From: Nostoc sp. LEGE 12450
Lineage (GTDB): Bacteria; Cyanobacteriota; Cyanobacteriia; Cyanobacteriales; Nostocaceae
Assembly (NCBI RefSeq): GCF_015206895.1
Contig: NZ_JADEXU010000045.1
Span: 1-50,010, forward strand
Reading direction: 5' to 3'
Length of the DNA: 50,010 nt
The position numbers and the translations under genes are program-made. The notes under the pieces are model-generated. The model had not been told where the DNA came from, made no database searches, and was given only the letters and a program-made list of their open reading frames with translations. How positions within the stretch are numbered: the stretch's first letter is position 1; each line of letters begins with the position of its first letter. Shown piece after piece: positions 35,730-43,058 of this stretch.

Positions 35730-36167
35730 ATGAATAAGTATAAGGAAATCTTACGTGTCGTCCTTGCCATATCCATCATTGTGGTGGGAGTGACACATTT
35801 TGTTGTTCCACAAGAATATGTCAAAATTGTACCGCCACAACTACCCTACCCTTTAGGATTAGTTTATCTCAGTGGCTTTTATGAAATTTTGGGTGGTATC
35901 GGCTTATTAGTCCCGCCTGTAAGTCAAGCTGCTGCTTGGGGACTTCTTGCTCTTTTTATTGCTGTTTACCCTGCCAATATTAATATGGCGGTTAATCTGA
36001 TTAAGATTGAACATATACCAAATTCACCTTGGGTACACGTAGTCAGGCTTCCCTTACAAGCAGTTTTAATTGCTTGGGCTTGGTGGTACACGAAATCTTC
36101 TGATTGGGGAAAACAAGCTTCTATCATTCCCAAGTCACTCATTCCTAAAGAACTAAAATTGAAATAA
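35730..36167 (+). CDS. DoxX-family integral membrane protein
   Basis: 145 residues with four hydrophobic segments (VVLAISIIVVGVTHFVV, LGLVYLSGFYEILGGIGLLV, AAAWGLLALFIAVYPAN, LQAVLIAWAWWY). The pattern GVTHF and GFYEILGGIGLL fits DoxX-like proteins. Members are linked to thiol or redox membrane functions in other bacteria, but no role is known for this one. The ATG is followed by a short basic N terminus, placing the N terminus inside. It precedes the DUF2808 gene by 23 bases, so they may be co-transcribed. Confidence 0.8.
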   Translation: MNKYKEILRVVLAISIIVVGVTHFVVPQEYVKIVPPQLPYPLGLVYLSGFYEILGGIGLLVPPVSQAAAWGLLALFIAVYPANINMAVNLIKIEHIPNSPWVHVVRLPLQAVLIAWAWWYTKSSDWGKQASIIPKSLIPKELKLK

Positions 36168-36190
36168 GGGCGTTTTTTTATATCTGAATT

Positions 36191-36757
36191 ATGCGCGTTG
36201 CAACTTTGTTTGGGATAACACTCTCGTTAGCAACATGTATTGGAGGAGTTGCTGTTCCGTTGACTCAAGCGGTGCAACTTAGAGATGGCATTGTCTACTT
36301 TGTCCAACCGCCGAAGCTTGTTGAGGCAACGACTACTTACAAAGATACGAATGTTTGGGGCGCAACTTATTATTTCACGATTAACGTGCCGGAGAATGCT
36401 GGAGAACCCCTCCAGAAGGTAACGATCGCACAAAGGGAGGGAACAGAGAACATCCGCTACAATCTTAATGATACCTGCGCCTTTGTCGGAGAGCGCGATC
36501 GCAAAGAATCTCGGCTAACACTAGGCCCAGTCACAGACGAACGCGACACACGAACCGTTACTGTGAATTTTGATCCGCCTGTCACTCCCGGACAAACAGT
36601 GACAATCGCCCTGCGTCCTGTGAGTAATCCCAGCTTTTCTGGTGTCTACTTACTAGGTGTAACAGCATTCCCGGTAGGCGAGAAATCCCACGGACAATTT
36701 CTCGGCTTTGGACGATTTCAGTTTTACAGCAATAGAAGCAACTGGTGGTTTCCATAA
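36191..36757 (+). CDS. DUF2808 family secreted protein
   Basis: 188 residues with a signal peptide (about 1-27, ending TQA) and a beta-rich mature domain. WGATYYFTINVPENAGEPLQKVTI, DPPVTPGQTVTIALRPVSNPSFSGVYLLGVTAFP and GFGRFQFY are the conserved segments of DUF2808, a cyanobacterial family of unknown function, probably periplasmic or surface. Two cysteines (one in the signal peptide, one in DTCAFVG) leave no disulfide in the mature chain. The gene follows the DoxX gene closely and has its own ATG. Confidence 0.88.
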   Translation: MRVATLFGITLSLATCIGGVAVPLTQAVQLRDGIVYFVQPPKLVEATTTYKDTNVWGATYYFTINVPENAGEPLQKVTIAQREGTENIRYNLNDTCAFVGERDRKESRLTLGPVTDERDTRTVTVNFDPPVTPGQTVTIALRPVSNPSFSGVYLLGVTAFPVGEKSHGQFLGFGRFQFYSNRSNWWFP

Positions 36758-36954
36758 ATACCACGAGTTTGTGTAGACGAGGTTTCTAACTGCCCATTTC
36801 ACGTTAAGTTGACTTGTCGGTATACATCGCTTGCAGAAGTTTGGGATAATCTAGAAGATATTTAGTCGGTAGCTTGAAATACCTATGACTAGCAAGGAAG
36901 AATAGCGATCGCTCTTTGATACCATTTTCCCAGATTAGATGCAGAATTCTCAGA

Positions 36955-37075
36955 AGTGGCTTCAGGGTTAACGGAAGTGGTTACAGGGTTAACGGAAGTG
37001 GTTACAGGGTTGACGGGAGTGGTTGCAGGGTTGGCAGGAGTGGTTGCAGGGTTGGCAGGAGTGGTTGCAGGGTTA
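36955..37075. repeat. 21-bp tandem repeat, five copies plus a partial
   Basis: Units of AGTGGTTACAGGGTTAACGGA, drifting to AGTGGTTGCAGGGTTGGCAGG toward the right, in six steps with a truncated last one. The plus-strand frame encodes GSGYRVN-like and the minus-strand frame TTPANPA-like heptads, but neither has a sound start. It fills the middle of a 530-base gene-free stretch (36758-37291). Confidence 0.9.
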
Positions 37076-37291
37076 GTTTTTGTTTGGTGCGATCGCTTAA
37101 TTATAAAAACTCATTACTAGCAAAGCAATCTCTGAGCGTTACTCGCTATGACAAATAAATCTTTTTGTTTTGCTCATAGACGCAAAGAAGACCGCAAAAC
37201 AACTACTTTTAGTCGGATTAATGATGTAAAAAAAGTTTGCAGAAAGTTGCATTGCGGGATTGGGTAGAAGTAAAAACGCAATCCAAAGTAT

Positions 37292-39847
37292 TCACTTAGC
37301 TGGTTCTGGTGGTAAACCGAGCTTGGCACGAAAATCCTCGTCATATTTTGCCTCCTCCCAATTAAAAGCAGATTTAACTTGCTCAGGAGTAAGGTTTATG
37401 GCATCGCTGAGGTTGGCACAGATGAGGTTGACACCGTTGAGGAAGGCACTGCTGAGGTGGGCACCCCTGAGGTGGGCACCCCTGAGGTTGGCATCGCTGA
37501 GGTTGGCACTGCTGAGGTTGGCACTGCTGAGGTTGGCACCGCTGAAATCTTTTTTAACTAGACTCTCACCAGCTTGGGTCAGTTTTTCAAGTGCTTGAAT
37601 TCTTGCGTCACTATCCTCCTTTCCTCTAGCAGCATCAACAGTTTGCCAAAATTGGTTTATCCTAATCTGTTTCTCAATAACTATGCCCACAGATACTGAT
37701 AAACCCAGCGGGATAATTAAGAAAAAAGCAATTGACTGAAAGCGATTATTCCGTCTTTGTCTGATACTTGCTTGAATAAACTCAATAGCTAGGTCAGATA
37801 ATTTTAAGTTCTCAGTTTGTTGCTTCTGAAAATCTACTACCTCTCTTAACCGCTTCCCCTGAAAGAGATAATCCTTAACCCTTCGCCTATCTCGCCATTC
37901 AATAGCTGCCGCTTCAATTTTCCGCTGTTGTCGCAGTATGTCCCGACTTTCCTCAATCCATTTGCGTAATAGCAACCAATGGCGAATCAGTGCTTCATGT
38001 GCCACATCTACCACAGCAATTTGATTAGATAAGGTACTGGTGACAACTAGCTTCTCATCAGCTAACCGTTGAATTATTTTATTAATCAAAGCTTCTGAAT
38101 GTTGCGAACTAACTAAATCTCGTTGCACAACCTGTCTACGCGTATCTTCTGTTCCTTCTCCCAACTGCGTCAATTCTAAAAAAATCCGCTTTGTTGCTTG
38201 CTGTTCTTCAAGTGATAATGACTCATAAACTTGTGTAGCACGTGTTTGCAGGGTTCCCCTGACTCCACCTAGTTTGCTATACATAGTCAGGGTTAACCGT
38301 TCTTCAGTTCTTTGCTGCCATAGTTCTGTTAGCGTGTACTGCAACAACGGTAAACTTCCCGGTGAATTTTCTACATCTGCAATCATTTGAGAAACTAATT
38401 CCAGTTCTACTGCTAAGTTCATATATTCAGCAGGTTTGATAATTGCTGTTTCTAATTCCTCCCGATTCATCGGTGTTACTGTTACTAAATGCTCTTGAAT
38501 TTTCTTCGCTAGTCCGCCATACTCTTGTTCCAAACATTTACCAAAGAAATCAGCCCGCATTGTGATTATTAGGCAGAGTTTATTGTCATCCCGTTGCAAA
38601 GCACCTAACACACATTCAAAAAACTGCTGTCGTTTTGTAATGTCTTGACATTGAGTAAAAGCTTCCTCAAACTGGTCTACCACTAACACGACGCGCTGAG
38701 TTTGTGCAGCAGTAATCAACTGTCCTAAACCAACTGCGCCTTTGGCAATTAATTCTTCAGCTTTTGCTAATTGAGATGCGCGTTCAATATCTGATAAATC
38801 TGATTCTACAAATGCCAGTGCTAAATTTTGTAAGGGGTTAATCCCTGGTCGAAATATTTTTAACTGCCAAGTATCGCTACTTGATAACCTACGTCCTAAC
38901 TTTAATTGATAAAGTAAACCTGCCCTGACAACACTAGATTTACCACTTCCCGATGCTCCCAACACAGCGAGGAAATTACCCGATCGCACTTTTTCTAATA
39001 ATTCGTCGGTTAACGCTGTTCTGCCATAAAATAAGTTAGCATCTGCTTCTGTGCAATCAAAATAAGACAACCCTTTGTAAGGACAAATAGCTGATATTTT
39101 TACTGTGGAGTTAACAACAGAGGAATTCCATTTGCGGGTGAGATTAATTGCTTCACCAGAGTTAGCAAAAATGGGACGCTGGGGGAAGGGGTGATGTTGT
39201 TGATTGAGTAAGTCTACTAAGGTGTAGTTACTCACCCAACGGTCTTGTTTTGGTTCCAAACCTTTCAGCAGTGCGGCGGTGAGAACGCTGTGTTGGCTGT
39301 TAATCTCTTCAAAAGCAACTTCAAAATCACGAGAAGCCGCAATAAAACACCTGTCTCTACCTTTACCGCGATCGCCTGGATCTGCCTCTGCAAAATTTAG
39401 CACTTCCCCGCTATAGCAGCAATCCAAAATTACAATTTGTTGTCTTACCTCACTTTCTTGCAGCAGTCGCCGCAGCCATTGTAGAGATAATCCCCAATTA
39501 CCCGCATCGGGGTTGACTTCACTCGTCGCTAAAAAGCCTTCCTGAATTCCGATATTTTTCCGCAATCCATGACCAGAAAAATACAGTAGCGCTGTATCTG
39601 GCGGCTTCCCATCTGGCTTAAACAATTGGACGATCGCTCTTTCTAACTGAGTTAAACTAACTTTAGTTTGCTTACCAATGCGAATCGTCTGGTTTTCCTT
39701 GTCTTTGACTGCTGGTAGCCGCGTTACCTGGAATTCACCATATTGTTGTAAGATTTGAGCGATTGCTTCAGCATCGGCTGCTGGTGCGTTGAGACATTTT
39801 AAGCGGTCATACGTATTAATTCCCACCACCAAAGCGTCTCGACTCAT
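37292..39847 (-). CDS. Caspase - STAND NTPase - transmembrane - pentapeptide-repeat protein
   Basis: 851 residues. Residues 1-240 form a caspase-like (C14) peptidase with catalytic His in YFSGHG (H93) and Cys in LDCCYSG (C144). A linker YKGLSYFDCTEADANLFYGR leads to an nSTAND-type NTPase with Walker A GASGSGKSS (297-305) and Walker B VVLVVDQFEEAF (387-398), then helical and winged-helix parts. One membrane segment is at about 705-724 (IAFFLIIPLGLSVSVGIVI), and pentapeptide repeats A(N/H)LSS/RG close the chain (767-812). In such proteins the STAND module senses a trigger and releases the protease. The head-to-head neighbour is a Trypco1-type gene 136 bases away. Defence or programmed death is the best guess, not shown. 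Confidence 0.92.
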   Translation of the reverse strand: MSRDALVVGINTYDRLKCLNAPAADAEAIAQILQQYGEFQVTRLPAVKDKENQTIRIGKQTKVSLTQLERAIVQLFKPDGKPPDTALLYFSGHGLRKNIGIQEGFLATSEVNPDAGNWGLSLQWLRRLLQESEVRQQIVILDCCYSGEVLNFAEADPGDRGKGRDRCFIAASRDFEVAFEEINSQHSVLTAALLKGLEPKQDRWVSNYTLVDLLNQQHHPFPQRPIFANSGEAINLTRKWNSSVVNSTVKISAICPYKGLSYFDCTEADANLFYGRTALTDELLEKVRSGNFLAVLGASGSGKSSVVRAGLLYQLKLGRRLSSSDTWQLKIFRPGINPLQNLALAFVESDLSDIERASQLAKAEELIAKGAVGLGQLITAAQTQRVVLVVDQFEEAFTQCQDITKRQQFFECVLGALQRDDNKLCLIITMRADFFGKCLEQEYGGLAKKIQEHLVTVTPMNREELETAIIKPAEYMNLAVELELVSQMIADVENSPGSLPLLQYTLTELWQQRTEERLTLTMYSKLGGVRGTLQTRATQVYESLSLEEQQATKRIFLELTQLGEGTEDTRRQVVQRDLVSSQHSEALINKIIQRLADEKLVVTSTLSNQIAVVDVAHEALIRHWLLLRKWIEESRDILRQQRKIEAAAIEWRDRRRVKDYLFQGKRLREVVDFQKQQTENLKLSDLAIEFIQASIRQRRNNRFQSIAFFLIIPLGLSVSVGIVIEKQIRINQFWQTVDAARGKEDSDARIQALEKLTQAGESLVKKDFSGANLSSANLSSANLSDANLRGAHLRGAHLSSAFLNGVNLICANLSDAINLTPEQVKSAFNWEEAKYDEDFRAKLGLPPEPAK

Positions 39848-39983
39848 CCTGCAAAGCCCTATGATAGTTGTGCCGAATTATTTCCAGCTTCTACAAGAAA
39901 TTTACCGCATTTTTCGTAAAATTTTGTAGATAAGCAGCACTGGGCTACCCTAGACGCAGTTCTTTTAGGCGAGATTTAATCCT
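39848..39983. promoter_or_regulatory. Shared divergent promoter region of the caspase and Trypco1 genes
   Basis: 136 bases between divergent starts, so the two promoters lie back to back or overlap. No operator could be identified. Confidence 0.5.
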
Positions 39984-40385
39984 ATGACTCAACTCACACC
40001 TATTCAGTTAGAAGATGGCACGATTATTTACATTGAAGCCACAAATAATGTAGATGCTCCGCCAGTGATTACCGAAGTTTCCCCAGAGGGAGAGGAAGAA
40101 GCACTAATTGATAAGGGATGGAATGCTGACGCTGCACAAAAACAGATAGTCCAAAATTTCCAAGCAATTGAAGGTACAATTCGGGCTTACACTGTTTATT
40201 CACTTAATGCTTTTAAGAAAATCCCTGTTGCTAATATTGATAAAGTCACTCTAGAATTTGGCATCAAAGTTGGCGGTGAAGCAGGTATACCTTACGTGAC
40301 TAAAGGTACGGCTGAAAGCAATCTGAAAATAACGGTAGAGTGTTCATTTCCTGACCAATCGGAAAAGAAAACTCAGCAATCATGA
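39984..40385 (+). CDS. Trypco1 / CU044_2847-type small protein
   Basis: 133 residues, compact and beta-rich: LTPIQLEDGTIIYIEA, VITEVSPEGEEEALID, FQAIEGTIRAYTVYSLNAFKKI, DKVTLEFGIKVGGEAGIPYVTKGTAESNLKITVEC. The final pattern (LEFGIKVGGEAGIP...TKGTAESNLKI) is the hallmark of the CU044_2847 family, called Trypsin-co-occurring domain 1 because it is found beside trypsin-like, caspase-like and STAND proteins in predicted conflict systems. It may act as a regulator or substrate of the adjoining caspase protein. The ATG is at 39984. Its stop overlaps the next gene's ATG by ATGA, so they are likely translated together. The family call is from memory of its signature. Confidence 0.7.
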   Translation: MTQLTPIQLEDGTIIYIEATNNVDAPPVITEVSPEGEEEALIDKGWNADAAQKQIVQNFQAIEGTIRAYTVYSLNAFKKIPVANIDKVTLEFGIKVGGEAGIPYVTKGTAESNLKITVECSFPDQSEKKTQQS

Positions 40386-41092
40386 GTGAGAGTATTAACG
40401 CAGCCAAAATTTCGATTATTATTCCGGCTATTAATGAAGCGGAGAATATTAAAAAAGCCATTGCTACTACTCAAGGCAGTATAAATATAGAAGTCATTGT
40501 AGTCGATGGTGGCTCTAGTGATGATACTGTAGCGATCGCTCAATCTTTAAATGTCAAAGTTATCTCATCATCTCCCGGTCGTGCTGTGCAAATGAATGCG
40601 GGTGCTGTAGCGGCTAGTGGGGAGATTGTGCTGTTTCTCCATGCAGATACCTGTTTACCAACTGGGTTTGATGAGATGGTTCGCACGGCACTACAACAGC
40701 CTGGGATTGTGGCTGGTGCTTTTAAGTTGCGGATTGATGCGTCACTTTTAAGTTTACGATGGGTGGAGTGGGGAGTGAATGTGCGATCGCATTTTTACCA
40801 AATGCCCTATGGCGACCAAGCAATTTTTCTTACCAAAACAGTATTTCAACAAATTGACGGTTTTCCTGAATTGCCTATCATGGAAGACTTTGAACTGGTG
40901 CGTCGTTTAAAAGCAAAGGGACGTATTACAATTATTTCCACACCAGTAGTTACTTCAGCGCGTAGATGGTTGCAAAAGGGAGTGTTTAAAACTACGCTAC
41001 TCAATCAAATAGTAATTATTGCTTATTTACTAGGTGTTTCACCCGCGCGAATTCGTCGCTGGTATCGCCGAGAAAAATTTAAGAAGATTTAA
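40382..41092 (+). CDS. Family 2 glycosyltransferase, TIGR04283 type
   Basis: 236 residues. A GT-A fold with ISIIIPAINEAENIKKAI, VIVVDGGSSDDTVAIA, SSPGRAVQMNAGAVAASGEIVLFLHADTCLP (the DxD-type site is HAD) and the acceptor segment GDQAIFLTKTVFQQIDGFPELPIMEDFELVRRLK. This is the TIGR04283 pattern, linked in other bacteria to arsenosugar or radical-SAM/selenodomain gene sets. The C-terminal helix is hydrophobic (QIVIIAYLLGVSP). The start overlaps the Trypco1 stop by four bases (ATGA). No radical-SAM or arsM gene is in the window, so the arsenosugar role is not established here. Confidence 0.88.
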   Translation: MSESINAAKISIIIPAINEAENIKKAIATTQGSINIEVIVVDGGSSDDTVAIAQSLNVKVISSSPGRAVQMNAGAVAASGEIVLFLHADTCLPTGFDEMVRTALQQPGIVAGAFKLRIDASLLSLRWVEWGVNVRSHFYQMPYGDQAIFLTKTVFQQIDGFPELPIMEDFELVRRLKAKGRITIISTPVVTSARRWLQKGVFKTTLLNQIVIIAYLLGVSPARIRRWYRREKFKKI

Positions 41093-41185
41093 GCTGTTTC
41101 TCATGTCAGTAGTATATCTTAGTGGCATCGGATTCGCCGTGTAATACCAATTGCAAAAAATAATGCCACAAATACACCATTTTTT

Positions 41186-41209
41186 GTAGAGACGCGATTC
41201 ATCGCGTCT
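41186..41209. repeat. TGTAGAGACG-family palindrome, copy C
   Basis: TGTAGAGACGCGAT, loop TC, ATCGCGTCT: nine stem pairs, with the right arm shorter than in copy A. It lies in the 218-base gap between the glycosyltransferase and the first TVP38 gene, which is otherwise empty. Confidence 0.75.
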
Positions 41210-41310
41210 TGACCCAACGATGTGTTGCAATCATTAATTGAATTAGTATAAGTTTCAAAGTTGAGCCTCAGAAGGTCAAAGTCTAGCTTCAAAAGCTCAA
41301 ATTTATCAAA

Positions 41311-42069
41311 ATGAAAAAGCACTTATTAAATTCCAAACTCAAGCTACTACTGTTAAGTTGCCTGGTTGTAACCTTTATAATTGCCGCTAAACAGTTAAAC
41401 GTTCAAGGACTTTTACACACCTTAGTCATTTGGGTTGAGAGCCTTGGCATTTTCGGCCCTATTGCCTACATAATCATCTACAACTTAGCAACATTATTAT
41501 TTATCCCCGGTTCCTTATTAACACTTAAAGGCGGTTGTCTGTTTGGAGTATTTTGGGGGTCAATATATGTGTTAATTGCTGCAATGGTCGGAGCAACTTT
41601 AGCTTTTATTATTGGACGCTACCTTTCGCAGGATTGGGTTGCTCGACAAATGGAAAAACATCCTAAATTTAAAGCGATTGATTTAGCAGTTGCCAAAGAG
41701 GGATGGAAAATTGTCTTGTTGACTCGTCTTTGTCCCATTTTTCCTTTCAATTTATTAAATTATGCTTTTGGAGTCACACAGGTTTCTCTCAAAGACTATA
41801 TATTAGGTTCCTTCGGCATTATTCCCGGTACTTTGATGTACGTTTATATTGGTTCGTTAGCTGGTAATCTTGCCATGATTAACACATCTCATCAACCAAT
41901 TACTCCAGAAACTCAAGTCTGGCAATGGATAATGCGAGTAGTTGGGTTGATTGCTACCGTTGCTGTAACTGTGTATATAACAAAAATTGCTCAGAAAGCA
42001 TTAGCTCAAAGTGTGGCAGTAAAAGAAATCACAACCCATGAAAAAACTAACAATCATTCAGATATTTAA
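41311..42069 (+). CDS. TVP38/TMEM64 (VTT/DedA-like) membrane protein, first of two
   Basis: 252 residues, about five or six membrane segments. The central SNARE-associated/VTT domain has FIPGSLLTLKGGCLFGVFWGSIYVLI, FIIGRYLSQDWV, the re-entrant LLTRLCPIFPFNLLNYAFGVTQVSLKDYILGSFGIIPGTLMYVYIGSLAGNL. Members are thought to translocate or scramble lipids, and are often near redox and metal genes. It shares about 60 percent of its residues with the next gene by eye. The next gene starts 32 bases before its stop, in another frame, so the pair is translationally linked. Confidence 0.93.
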   Translation: MKKHLLNSKLKLLLLSCLVVTFIIAAKQLNVQGLLHTLVIWVESLGIFGPIAYIIIYNLATLLFIPGSLLTLKGGCLFGVFWGSIYVLIAAMVGATLAFIIGRYLSQDWVARQMEKHPKFKAIDLAVAKEGWKIVLLTRLCPIFPFNLLNYAFGVTQVSLKDYILGSFGIIPGTLMYVYIGSLAGNLAMINTSHQPITPETQVWQWIMRVVGLIATVAVTVYITKIAQKALAQSVAVKEITTHEKTNNHSDI

Positions 42070-42808
42070 AAGTATTGAAGCCAGAAACTCCCAAAAGTTT
42101 TTTAGCCTAGGATTAATATTATTGATATTGGCGAGTGCTTTCGCATTAAACACAGACGCGGCTTTAGCAGAAGAATCTGCAAATCCAAATTATTTCAATC
42201 CTCAAACCATTTTACGGGACTCGTTGCAGTGGATTGATAGCCTGGGTGCCGTGGGAGCCATAGCTTTTATTGCCCTTTACATTATCGCCACCGTCGCTTT
42301 CTTCCCAGGTTCTATTCTCACCTTGGGAGCTGGTGTTATCTTTGGAGCAGTTTGGGGTTCTCTCTACGTGTTTATCGGTGCAACCCTTGGCGCTACTGCT
42401 GCTTTCCTTGTAGGACGTTATTTAGCAAGGGGCTGGGTTGCTCGGAAAATCGCGGGTAACAAAAAATTTGCCGCCATTGACGAAGCGGTAGGTAGAGAAG
42501 GATTAAAAATTGTCCTGTTAACGCGACTATCCCCGATATTTCCTTTCAATTTGCTCAACTATGCCTTTGGTATCACGGGAGTTTCACTGAAAGATTACTT
42601 TATCGGCTCCGTGGGCATGATTCCCGGAACTATCATGTACGTTTATATTGGTTCCCTTGCAAGTAATCTTGCCATGATTGGCACTGAAGCTCAACCTACT
42701 AACCCGACTTTACAATGGGCAATTCGGATTTTGGGTTTGATTGCGACAGTAGCCGTTACAGTTTATATAACCCGGATTGCACGTAAAGCTTTAGAAGAGG
42801 AATTGTAG
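42038..42808 (+). CDS. TVP38/TMEM64 (VTT/DedA-like) membrane protein, second of two
   Basis: 256 residues, a paralogue of its upstream neighbour. FFPGSILTLGAGVIFGAVWGSLYVFIGATLGATAAFLVGRYLARGWV and LLTRLSPIFPFNLLNYAFGITGVSLKDYFIGSVGMIPGTIMYVYIGSLASNL are the same conserved blocks. It differs in the N terminus, which has an extra hydrophobic segment (FFSLGLILLILASAFALNTDAALA) that resembles an uncleaved or cleavable signal. The ATG lies inside the end of the preceding gene (32-base overlap). It is followed by a gap of about 250 bases and then the flavin oxidoreductase. Confidence 0.93.
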   Translation: MKKLTIIQIFKSIEARNSQKFFSLGLILLILASAFALNTDAALAEESANPNYFNPQTILRDSLQWIDSLGAVGAIAFIALYIIATVAFFPGSILTLGAGVIFGAVWGSLYVFIGATLGATAAFLVGRYLARGWVARKIAGNKKFAAIDEAVGREGLKIVLLTRLSPIFPFNLLNYAFGITGVSLKDYFIGSVGMIPGTIMYVYIGSLASNLAMIGTEAQPTNPTLQWAIRILGLIATVAVTVYITRIARKALEEEL

Positions 42809-43058
42809 GTACTCGACTGTGAGCTATTCAACAGCAAATTGCTGTAAATTATCGATTGTTGAAACGTTTATACAGGAAAACTTTAATCGTATCTGTCAAT
42901 TCCCAAACGGACAAAACAATTCAAAGGCTGTATTTATTATTAAACAAACATAAAAAACAAGAGACTGAGCCACCTAAATTTATCAGGATTATTAATTTTA
43001 AATTCCTCCCAAAGGTAGTTGACTTTAGTATTTTCAATTCTTAAAAGAGGTTTCGCCA
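42809..43058. promoter_or_regulatory. Intergenic region before the oxidoreductase gene
   Basis: About 250 AT-rich bases. It contains a short hairpin, ACAGCA-AAT-TGCTGT (42831-42845), and a TTG-started 62-codon frame with no recognisable content, which I do not call a gene. Confidence 0.4.

Noticed and set aside
36916..37158. 80-residue repeat protein over the 21-bp array
   Set aside because: Low-complexity translation of a minisatellite, weak start, no ribosome site.
42856..43044. 62-residue protein before the oxidoreductase
   Set aside because: TTG start, no ribosome site and no recognisable sequence; AT-rich intergenic DNA.
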